Source: an uncultured Elusimicrobia bacterium
GTDB taxonomy: Bacteria; Elusimicrobiota; Elusimicrobia; UBA1565; UBA9628
Assembly (NCBI GenBank): GCA_903874575.1
Contig: CAIQSZ010000269.1
Location: 1 to 5,870 of the forward strand
Direction of reading: 5' to 3'
Length of the DNA: 5,870 bases
Below, one piece after another: positions 1 through 4,672 of this stretch. The notes beneath the pieces were generated by a model. That model was not told the DNA's origin, did no database searches, and worked only from the letters and a program-made list of their open reading frames with translations. Numbering within the stretch: the first letter of the stretch is position 1; every line of letters begins with the position of its first letter. Position numbers and translations under genes: made by a program.

Positions 1-624
1 CTCGACGGCGGTCAGCGCGCCCTCGGCGCCCGCCGCCAGACTTTCGCGCGCGCGCGCCGGTCCGCCGCGCCGCGCGGCGGCCGCGGGAAGCGCGAAGGAC
101 GCCGCCCCGGGCTTGAGTTCGAAGGAGCGCGGCGTCTTCCCCGGCACCGACAGCAAGGTCCGGAAGTCCTGGGAGGGCAGGAGGGGCTCGCGCTCTTCCA
201 GCCGCTCGCGGCGGTACTCCTCGAAGAAGTCGGCGTCGCCGCCCAAGACCGCTCCGTCGGCGACGGGCGGGTAGGCCAGGCGCAGGCGCACCCGTCCGTT
301 CTCGTTGACCTCCCAAGGCCTTTGCGTGTAGGAGGCGTCGATCAGCCGTCCCGCCAGCGGGCGCCCGTCGGCGCTCAGGCGCAGGTGTTTGTTGGCGTAT
401 GCCTCGGCCTTCGCGAGCGCGCCCGCGGGCCAGTCGCGCGGCGGCAGGGGGTGGAGGCCGAGGACCTCTTCGATCCAGTACACCGAGTCGCCGTCCACGT
501 CGGCGACCACGCGGTCCGGCTCCACGCGCAGGACCACGGAGACGGCCCCGATGGGGTAGTCCTCGTGCGCCGCCGTCGGGACGGCGGCGAGCGCGAGGAG
601 CGCGGCCGCGGCCGGCGCCCTCAT
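1..624 (-). CDS. Exported or membrane protein of unknown function, C-terminal part missing (runs off left edge)
   Basis: An open frame of 208 codons starts at the ATG at 624-622 and is still open at base 1, so the gene is incomplete. The first 19 residues form a signal peptide: a short basic start (MRAP), then an Ala/Leu-rich core ending in PTAA, with probable cleavage before H20 (HEDYP). The mature part has alternating hydrophobic residues typical of beta-strands (about 25-50 and 108-120), a tryptophan/acid segment (VYWIEEVLG, 48-56), and an acidic/basic helix (FFEEYRRERLEERE, 133-146). From about residue 180 it becomes Ala/Arg-rich. No catalytic motif is visible. The start overlaps the stop of the upstream zinc-ribbon gene as ATGA, so translation is probably coupled and the two are co-transcribed. 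The layout, an exported N-terminal domain after an N-terminal His, loosely recalls the periplasmic part of HupE/UreJ-type metal transporters, but the membrane part that would decide this lies outside the window. The reading frame is well supported; the function is unknown. Confidence 0.75.
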   Translation of the reverse strand, partial: MRAPAAAALLALAAVPTAAHEDYPIGAVSVVLRVEPDRVVADVDGDSVYWIEEVLGLHPLPPRDWPAGALAKAEAYANKHLRLSADGRPLAGRLIDASYTQRPWEVNENGRVRLRLAYPPVADGAVLGGDADFFEEYRRERLEEREPLLPSQDFRTLLSVPGKTPRSFELKPGAASFALPAAAARRGGPARARESLAAGAEGALTAVE

Positions 625-1196
625 CCCGCCAGGCTCCGCGCGTAGTCCTTGAGCCGCTGCGCGGACAGCAGACCTCCGCCGCAGTCCGGACACTTCGTTG
701 CGGAGGCGTCGGGCAGTCTCGCGTAAGGGGTCTTGCACTTGCGGCAGACGAAGCGGACCGCGGGCGCCAGGAACTCCAGGAGCCTGTCGAGCGTGAGGAT
801 CGCGCCGCACGCGCAGGAGTCGGGGCCCGCGGGCTGTCCGCAGCGCGGGCACGGCTGAGGCCGGCGCGGCGCGTCGAACCACAGCCCGCAGGAGGCGCAG
901 GACGGGGCGTCGTCGCGCGTGGGCTCCCCGCACAGCGGGCACGGGACCACAGCGGCGGGCGGCGCCGCCGCGGGAGGCTCCACGGCCGCCGGCTCTTCCT
1001 CGGCGCGCCTGAATTCCAGGCCGCAGCCCGCGCAGACGTGCCGGCCGCCCTCCTCATCGACCTTGCCCCCGCACGCCGGGCAGGCGTCTTCAGGCGCGTC
1101 CGCCGCCGGCCGCGCCAGGGGTCGGGCGCACTGGTCGCAATAGCGGGCTTGGGCGTCGTTGGCGGCCCCGCAGCCGGGGCAGACGAGGTCTTCCAT
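621..1196 (-). CDS. Protein with five tandem zinc ribbons (double-CxxC type)
   Basis: The product has 191 residues and 20 cysteines arranged as five four-cysteine sets: C6/C9/C20/C23, C39/C42/C55/C58, C86/C89/C100/C103, C116/C119/C128/C130 and C151/C154/C169/C172. Each set has the look of a zinc ribbon (CPGC, CPAC, CPLC, CPRC, CPDC knuckles). The fourth is unusual in closing with CxC instead of CxxC. A Pro/Ala/Glu-rich linker (about 65-84) separates ribbons two and three, and a short hydrophobic helix (LTLDRLLEFLAPAV, 135-148) lies between four and five. There is no signal peptide or membrane segment, so the protein is probably cytoplasmic. Such proteins often act as adaptors or bind nucleic acid, but no specific role can be read here. 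I chose the ATG at 1196 over the in-frame TTG at 1232 because that TTG is part of the -35 box of a strong promoter. The stop overlaps the next gene's ATG by 4 bases. Confidence 0.85.
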   Translation of the reverse strand: MEDLVCPGCGAANDAQARYCDQCARPLARPAADAPEDACPACGGKVDEEGGRHVCAGCGLEFRRAEEEPAAVEPPAAAPPAAVVPCPLCGEPTRDDAPSCASCGLWFDAPRRPQPCPRCGQPAGPDSCACGAILTLDRLLEFLAPAVRFVCRKCKTPYARLPDASATKCPDCGGGLLSAQRLKDYARSLAG

Positions 1197-1203
1197 CGGC
1201 GTT

Positions 1204-1232
1204 ACTATACCGTCGGATGAAGGGCCTGTCAA
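1204..1232 (-). promoter_or_regulatory. Strong sigma70-type promoter for the zinc-ribbon gene, predicted leaderless
   Basis: On the minus strand a perfect -35 box TTGACA (1232-1227) is followed after exactly 17 bases by TATAGT (1209-1204), one mismatch from the consensus -10. Only seven bases (1203-1197) separate the -10 box from the ATG at 1196. Transcription should start at about 1197-1196, on or next to the start codon. No purine-rich ribosome binding site precedes the ATG, which agrees with leaderless translation. Confidence 0.85.
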
Positions 1233-1237
1233 TCAGC

Positions 1238-1252
1238 CCGCGCGCCGCGCGG
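1238..1252. other. 15-base GC-rich palindrome next to the zinc-ribbon promoter
   Basis: CCGCGCG (1238-1244) and CGCGCGG (1246-1252) are perfect inverted arms around a single C. The palindrome sits five bases upstream of the -35 box of the minus-strand promoter. It could be a repressor or activator site, but in such GC-rich DNA an alternating CG palindrome can also arise by chance. Confidence 0.3.
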
Positions 1253-1273
1253 CCCGCTCCTCCGGTCTTTCGG

Positions 1274-1295
1274 CCTAAGGTCCGTGGGTCTTAGG
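1274..1295. promoter_or_regulatory. Inverted repeat in divergent intergenic region, possible operator
   Basis: CCTAAG (1274-1279) and CTTAGG (1290-1295) are perfect inverted six-base arms with a ten-base spacer, so arm centres are 16 bases apart. It stands out as an AT-containing symmetric site in a GC-rich stretch between two divergent genes. It lies 39 bases before the ATG of the exported-protein gene and just upstream of its candidate -35 box, a sensible place for a regulator. No specific regulator is recognised. Confidence 0.3.
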
Positions 1296-1299
1296 ACCG

Positions 1300-1328
1300 T
1301 TCCCAACCGCCGTCGAATCCGCCAGAAT
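1300..1328 (+). promoter_or_regulatory. Weak candidate promoter for the exported-protein gene
   Basis: TTCCCA (1300-1305) and CAGAAT (1323-1328) are each four-of-six matches to the sigma70 -35 and -10 boxes, with the ideal 17-base spacer. If used, transcription would start at about 1334-1336, on the ATG at 1335, which would again give a leaderless mRNA. No ribosome binding site precedes that ATG. The hexamers are weak, so this is tentative. Confidence 0.3.
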
Positions 1329-1334
1329 ATGCTC

Positions 1335-2231
1335 ATGAACCTGCGGACTCCGGCGCTCCTGCTCCTCTGCCTTTGCCCGCCGGCAGTCTCCGTCGCTGCT
1401 GCCGTCAAGGGATTGGGCCTTCCAGCGTCCCCTATTGCGGCTCCTCCCATCCAGACCGGAGGTGCATTAGCCGAGAACTTGAGTATTACGTTGATCGACC
1501 ATGCTCTAACGGCGCCGGACCAAATGAAAATATATCAAGGGTCCGCCCGTGTGCCGTCTTATCTTGATCTGAAGGTCCGGTGGGAGGCGCTTCGCGTTGG
1601 AGTCCCCGCGGAAGCAGAAGTTCCCGCTCCCGAGCGCGGCGTGGCGCTTCGGCAGCTTCTGAACGACCTCCTGGTTGATACGAGAAGAAGCAGGGCGCAG
1701 ATAAATGGCGACGTCACGGAGCAAGCGAGGCGAGATCGAATCGATCTATTCCAGGTGGTTTATGCCGCGTGGATCGCCTCTGACGCTGAGGCCAGGGCCT
1801 GGGGTCGAGCAAGATTGCTGGATATAAATCCAGCGCTCGATGGCGTCTCAGTTCCCGCCTCCGCTCATCCCGATGCGGCGCCTGTCAGCAGACGTCGTGC
1901 CGCTCCCAAAGTCCCGTCCAGGCTGGGGACTGAATTTGAACAGCTGTCTGGAGCCAGTGGTTTTGTTGGCGGCCCGCGGTTTACCTTGGAAGAGATCAAA
2001 AGACTTTCTGGCGCCGACAGAAAACCCTGGATAAACTACCGGGCCGTGCTGCTCGTTGTCCCTGGACCCCCTGGCAAGCCCAGAATCTTGAAGGGAGTGA
2101 TCACGGAGTGGACGCTGAGGCGTCTGGTCCTTTCCGGGCTTCCGCCGATTACTTCCGGCGACATCCGGCTCATGAGCATCAGCCCGGACAAAGTCGAGAC
2201 CGTCCCCCATGGTGAGCCGGATGAGGGGTAG
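1335..2231 (+). CDS. Exported protein of unknown function with atypical codon use
   Basis: The product has 298 residues. It begins with a signal peptide: MNLRTP, a Leu-rich core (about 7-16), and a probable signal peptidase I site after VSVAAA (about residue 23). Two Cys in the core do not sit in a good lipobox, so a lipoprotein is unlikely. No further membrane segment is clear. The middle (105-165) is charged and probably helical; residues 172-195 are Pro/Ala/Arg-rich and look like a linker; a C-terminal domain (about 198-290) has a hydrophobic strand (AVLLVVPG, 237-244) and a Trp-containing segment (GVITEWTLRRLVL). I recognise no family or catalytic motif. The ATG at 1335 is preferred because it places the basic n-region next to the core; an ATG six bases upstream (1329) adds only two residues, and a GTG-type start near 1284 would spoil the signal peptide. 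The gene uses 7 AGA, 5 AGG and 4 ATA codons, which its neighbours almost never use. It converges on the minus-strand small gene with a gap of 19 bases. Confidence 0.7.
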   Translation: MNLRTPALLLLCLCPPAVSVAAAVKGLGLPASPIAAPPIQTGGALAENLSITLIDHALTAPDQMKIYQGSARVPSYLDLKVRWEALRVGVPAEAEVPAPERGVALRQLLNDLLVDTRRSRAQINGDVTEQARRDRIDLFQVVYAAWIASDAEARAWGRARLLDINPALDGVSVPASAHPDAAPVSRRRAAPKVPSRLGTEFEQLSGASGFVGGPRFTLEEIKRLSGADRKPWINYRAVLLVVPGPPGKPRILKGVITEWTLRRLVLSGLPPITSGDIRLMSISPDKVETVPHGEPDEG

Positions 2232-2250
2232 TCGCGGCGAGTACGCCGGG

Positions 2251-2439
2251 CTATAGTCCCGAGACGGGCGCGGCGGGCAACTCGACGAGGTCGTCGGGCG
2301 AGAGGGTGCGCACAAAGCGGTTCTTGTAGGACGAGTCCGGGTCCTCGCCCACGACGTTTATGGCGTAGAACGTCTGCCTCTCCAGTATGACCATCGCGAT
2401 GTCGAGCGGCAGGAACTTCACGGAGCGCTTGAACTCCAC
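2251..2439 (-). CDS. Small hypothetical protein downstream of lpxD, start uncertain, possibly frameshifted
   Basis: An open frame starting at GTG 2439 gives 62 residues with a reasonable amphipathic pattern: VEFKRSVKFLPLDIAMVIL, then ERQTFYAINVVGED, a charged stretch, and an acidic/hydrophobic tail (LSPDDLVELPAAPV). No signal peptide, membrane segment or known motif is seen. AAGGAG at 2454-2449 lies nine bases before the GTG and could serve as its ribosome binding site. However, the frame looks protein-like upstream of the GTG as well (HGLISVQANKERVVVEF), and a much stronger site with an ATG stands at 2480 in another frame. One missing base just after that ATG would explain both facts and give a protein of about 76 residues starting MDLISVQ. 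The gene follows lpxD on the same strand and is probably in its operon, but its role is unknown. Confidence 0.5.
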   Translation of the reverse strand: MEFKRSVKFLPLDIAMVILERQTFYAINVVGEDPDSSYKNRFVRTLSPDDLVELPAAPVSGL

Positions 2440-2480
2440 GACGACCCGCTCCTTGTTCGCCTGGACGCTGATGAGTCCAT
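2418..2480 (-). other. 20-codon mini-ORF with a strong ribosome binding site, in conflict with the small gene's frame
   Basis: ATG at 2480-2478 is preceded by GAGGAGG (2493-2487) at a spacing of six bases, the best ribosome binding site in the window. The frame it opens has only 20 codons, rich in Ser and Arg (MDSSASRRTRSG and on), and stops at 2420-2418. It overlaps the GTG start of the 62-codon frame by 22 bases. Its composition looks like out-of-frame reading of a GC-rich gene, so it is either the head of a frameshifted gene or a leader ORF coupled to the downstream start. Confidence 0.4.
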
Positions 2481-2486
2481 GACGAA

Positions 2487-2493
2487 CCTCCTC
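2487..2493 (-). promoter_or_regulatory. Strong ribosome binding site after the lpxD stop codon
   Basis: GAGGAGG on the minus strand starts five bases after the lpxD TGA (2500-2498) and six bases before ATG 2480. It shows that a translation start was selected here, 17 bases after lpxD, and so supports a downstream operon gene beginning at 2480. Confidence 0.65.
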
Positions 2494-2497
2494 TTCG

Positions 2498-3547
2498 TCA
2501 GACGACTTCGGCGGGGGCCACGCCGGCGCGGGCTTCCAACTCGCGCACGCGCGCCAGGAGCGCGGGCAGGCGCTCCAGGGCCGCGTGCATCTTGTGCATC
2601 TGCCGCGCGGGCAGGGCGGGCGTGCCGAAGTAGGCGGTCTTCGGCTCGGTGTCCTGGGCGACGCCGGACATGCCCATGACGATGCTGCCGCGCGCCAAAG
2701 TCACGTGGTCCTTGACGCTGACCATGCCGGAGATCATCACGCCGTCCTCGACGACGACGGAGCCGGCCAGGCCGGTGTTGCCGGCGATGTAGCAGAAGCG
2801 GCCGACGCGGCAGTTGTGGCCGATGTGGACCTGGTTGTCGATCTTGGTGTCGTCGCCGACGCTGGTGGTCTCGATGGTCGCGCGGTCGAGCGTGCAGCCG
2901 GCGCCCAGTTCGACGCGGTCGCCCAGGCGCACGTCGCCGATCTGGGGGACTTTGTGGCGCTTGCCGGGCTGGTCGAAGAAGCCGAACCCGTCGGAGCCCA
3001 GCACGGTCCCGGCGTGGACGATGCAGTCGCGGCCGACGACGCAGCGCGCGCCGATCACGACGCACGGATACAGGACGGTGCCCTCGCCGATCCGGGCGCG
3101 GGGCTCGATCACGACGCCCGGGTAAAGCACGCAGCGCGCGCCGATCTTGGCGCCTTCCATGACCGTCGCGCCGGTCATGACGCAGGCGGACGCGTCGACT
3201 TCGGCGGAGGGGTGGACGCGGGCGCCCTCGCGGACGCCGGCGGCGAAGGTCGGGGCTTCGTCGAACTGCTTCAGGAGCTTGATGAAGGCGAGGCGGATCG
3301 ACGCGGCGGGGACGACCAGGGCGCGCGCAAACTGCGGAGCCAGCTCGACGGTGGTCAGCACGACCCCGCTCAAGGCGGCCTTCGGGTGCCGCTTGAGCAC
3401 GGCGGCGTTCTCGACGAAGTAGACGCGGTTTTCGGCGAGCGCCTCCTCGGGCCCCAGGCGTTCGATGTCGCCGACGCCTTCGATGGGGTGGTCTCCCGCG
3501 CCGCGGGCTTCGGCGTCCAATAAGCTGGCCAGGGTTTGCAGGTTCAT
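2498..3547 (-). CDS. lpxD: UDP-3-O-(3-hydroxyacyl)glucosamine N-acyltransferase LpxD
   Basis: LpxD transfers a 3-hydroxyacyl chain from acyl carrier protein to the 2-amino group of UDP-3-O-acyl-glucosamine, the third step of lipid A synthesis, in the cytoplasm as a trimer. The 349-residue product is of normal family length. It has an N-terminal uridine-binding domain (about 1-100) followed by a left-handed beta-helix of hexapeptide repeats from about 107 to 295 (for example VHPSAEV, VMTGATV, IGARCV, IGEGTV). The family signature GSDGFGF lies at 184-190. IDNQVHIGHN (236-245) includes H244, which matches the catalytic His (H239 of E. coli) by motif. The C-terminal end (about 312-340) forms the expected helix. 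The ATG at 3547 has GAGGAG five bases upstream and gives the usual family start MNLQTLASLL; an upstream in-frame TTG at 3622 lacks support. It is not beside the usual bamA-skp-fabZ-lpxA partners within this window; its close neighbours are a small unknown gene and a divergent SPFH operon. Confidence 0.96.
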   Translation of the reverse strand: MNLQTLASLLDAEARGAGDHPIEGVGDIERLGPEEALAENRVYFVENAAVLKRHPKAALSGVVLTTVELAPQFARALVVPAASIRLAFIKLLKQFDEAPTFAAGVREGARVHPSAEVDASACVMTGATVMEGAKIGARCVLYPGVVIEPRARIGEGTVLYPCVVIGARCVVGRDCIVHAGTVLGSDGFGFFDQPGKRHKVPQIGDVRLGDRVELGAGCTLDRATIETTSVGDDTKIDNQVHIGHNCRVGRFCYIAGNTGLAGSVVVEDGVMISGMVSVKDHVTLARGSIVMGMSGVAQDTEPKTAYFGTPALPARQMHKMHAALERLPALLARVRELEARAGVAPAEVV

Positions 3548-3552
3548 CGGGG

Positions 3553-3558
3553 CTCCTC
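3553..3558 (-). promoter_or_regulatory. Ribosome binding site that fixes the lpxD start
   Basis: GAGGAG (3558-3553, minus strand) sits five bases before the ATG at 3547. This agrees with the family's usual N-terminus and argues against the longer frame from TTG 3622. Confidence 0.75.
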
Positions 3559-3580
3559 GGCTGAGACGAAACGACGGGCT

Positions 3581-3586
3581 ATCATA
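3581..3586 (-). promoter_or_regulatory. Candidate -10 box for lpxD
   Basis: TATGAT on the minus strand (3586-3581) matches the sigma70 -10 consensus at five of six positions and would give a leader of about 27 bases with the ribosome binding site inside it. No convincing -35 box lies 16-18 bases upstream, so the promoter may be weak or depend on an activator. Confidence 0.45.
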
Positions 3587-3590
3587 CAAC

Positions 3591-3619
3591 TTGACGCGGT
3601 CCTCAGGGGAGGCTAGAAT
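3591..3619 (+). promoter_or_regulatory. Sigma70-type promoter for the SPFH operon
   Basis: TTGACG (3591-3596) and TAGAAT (3614-3619) each match the consensus at five of six positions, with a 17-base spacer. Transcription would start near 3626, giving a leader of about 38 bases before the ATG at 3664, long enough for the ribosome binding site seen at 3651. Confidence 0.75.
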
Positions 3620-3650
3620 CAAGCGCCGTTGTCGTGGGCGTCTTCATAAA

Positions 3651-3654
3651 AGGA
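3651..3654 (+). promoter_or_regulatory. Ribosome binding site that fixes the first SPFH gene's start
   Basis: AGGA in an A-rich stretch (3648-3662) lies nine bases before the ATG at 3664. It favours this ATG over the in-frame GTG at 3634, which would put a charged extension (GVFIKGKEN) in front of the membrane anchor and would lie only about eight bases after the predicted transcription start. Confidence 0.65.
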
Positions 3655-3663
3655 AAAGAAAAC

Positions 3664-4671
3664 ATGAGCATCCTGCTCGGCGCGGTCGTGGGGTTCGTGG
3701 CGTGGTTCCTGCTGAATTACCTGGTCGCCGGCCTATACACGGTCGATCAGAACGAGCGCGCGGTCAAGACGAGCTTCGGCCGCGCTCAGCGCATCGACGG
3801 CAAGACGACGTTGGACGACCCGGAGATGGCCGCCGCCTTGGCCGGCGACGAGAAGGAGCGCTACAGCTATCCTCAACTGCGCGTGATCCCGCCCGGCGGG
3901 CCGTACTTCAAGTGGCCGTGGGAGCGGGTTTACAAGGTTTCCATCGCGGTGCAGAGCGCCAACATAGCGCTGGATCCGGAGAGCCCGGAGGCCAACCAGG
4001 GCGGTACTATCCTGGAAGCCGTCACCAAGGACCAGCTGAACACGGGCTTGACCGGCCAGATCCGCTACCGCGTCTCCGAGCGCAACCTCTACGCGTACCT
4101 GTTCGGCATCAAGCAGCCGATCGTCCACGTGATGGCCTACTTCGTCTCCGTCCTGCGCGAGAAGATCGCGACTTTCGAGGCGCCGAAGAGCGCCGTGCCG
4201 GACAACACGCAGGCGACGGGGCTGGCCGACGTCAGCGGCATCTCGATCAACGACATCCGCAAGAACGTCCGCGCGCTCAACGACGCGATGGACCGCGACT
4301 GCCGCTCGTCGACGGCGCGCTACGGCCTGGTGTTGGACGCGTCCCTGATCACGGGCATCGACCCGCCCCGCGACGTCGAGTCCGCCTTGGCGGCCATCAA
4401 CACGGCGCACAACGAGGTTTCCTCGGCGATCAGCCTCTCCCAGGCGTCGGCCGACCAGAAGATCGTCCAGTCGCGCCGCGCCGTCGAGATCGAGACGCTG
4501 AAGGCGCAGGCGGAGGTGGAGCCCCTGACCGCGATGGCCAAGCAGCTTTCGGACCTGAAGGGGATCGGCGGCGAGTCCGCGCTGATCGCCTACCTGCGCA
4601 ACGTGCGGCTGGGCCTGTTCGCCGGCGGACGCCGGTTCGTCTTGGAATCTCGGACGTGGGAGGGCCGCTGA
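3664..4671 (+). CDS. Membrane-anchored SPFH/band 7 domain protein, first of a pair
   Basis: SPFH (stomatin/prohibitin/flotillin/HflKC) proteins assemble into large rings or cages that organise membrane proteins and often control proteases. This 335-residue protein has an N-terminal membrane segment (about 3-24), then the start of an SPFH domain (YTVDQNERAVKTSFGRAQ, 25-42). A charged insertion of roughly 30 residues (43-72) precedes the typical RVIPPGGPYFKWPWERVYKV segment (73-92). The domain continues through GLTGQIRYRVSERNLYAYLF (128-147) to about residue 235. DPPRDVESALAAINTAHNE (233-251) leads into a charged helix, probably coiled coil, to about 300. The C-terminus is short, with no long flotillin-type repeat. 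It is the first gene of an operon with a second SPFH protein one base downstream, an arrangement like hflK-hflC, but residues do not clearly assign it to either. The family is well supported; the exact role is unknown. Confidence 0.9.
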   Translation: MSILLGAVVGFVAWFLLNYLVAGLYTVDQNERAVKTSFGRAQRIDGKTTLDDPEMAAALAGDEKERYSYPQLRVIPPGGPYFKWPWERVYKVSIAVQSANIALDPESPEANQGGTILEAVTKDQLNTGLTGQIRYRVSERNLYAYLFGIKQPIVHVMAYFVSVLREKIATFEAPKSAVPDNTQATGLADVSGISINDIRKNVRALNDAMDRDCRSSTARYGLVLDASLITGIDPPRDVESALAAINTAHNEVSSAISLSQASADQKIVQSRRAVEIETLKAQAEVEPLTAMAKQLSDLKGIGGESALIAYLRNVRLGLFAGGRRFVLESRTWEGR

Positions 4672-4672
4672 T

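Noticed and set aside
45..84. Runs of alternating CG near the left edge
   Set aside because: They lie inside the coding frame for an Ala/Arg-rich stretch and are explained by GC-rich codons; no repeat unit of note is formed.
399..1220. Plus-strand frame (273 codons) opposite the zinc-ribbon gene
   Set aside because: Its product is extremely Arg/Ala/Pro-rich with no family likeness. The minus strand carries 20 regularly spaced cysteines and a strong promoter.
1197..1232. Twelve-residue N-terminal extension of the zinc-ribbon protein from TTG 1232
   Set aside because: The TTG is the first half of a perfect -35 box, so it would not be transcribed from this promoter, and it has no ribosome binding site.
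2247..2268. Possible terminator hairpins between the convergent genes (CGGG-N7-CCCG, overlapping CCCG-AGA-CGGG)
   Set aside because: The stems are only four bases, the two hairpins exclude each other, and no T-tract follows on either strand. Such short GC stems are expected by chance here.
2585..3523. Long plus-strand frame (312 codons) opposite lpxD
   Set aside because: It is antisense to a well-identified lpxD gene. Its Ala/Asp/Gly/His/Val-rich, low-complexity product is typical of the reverse frame of a GC-rich gene.
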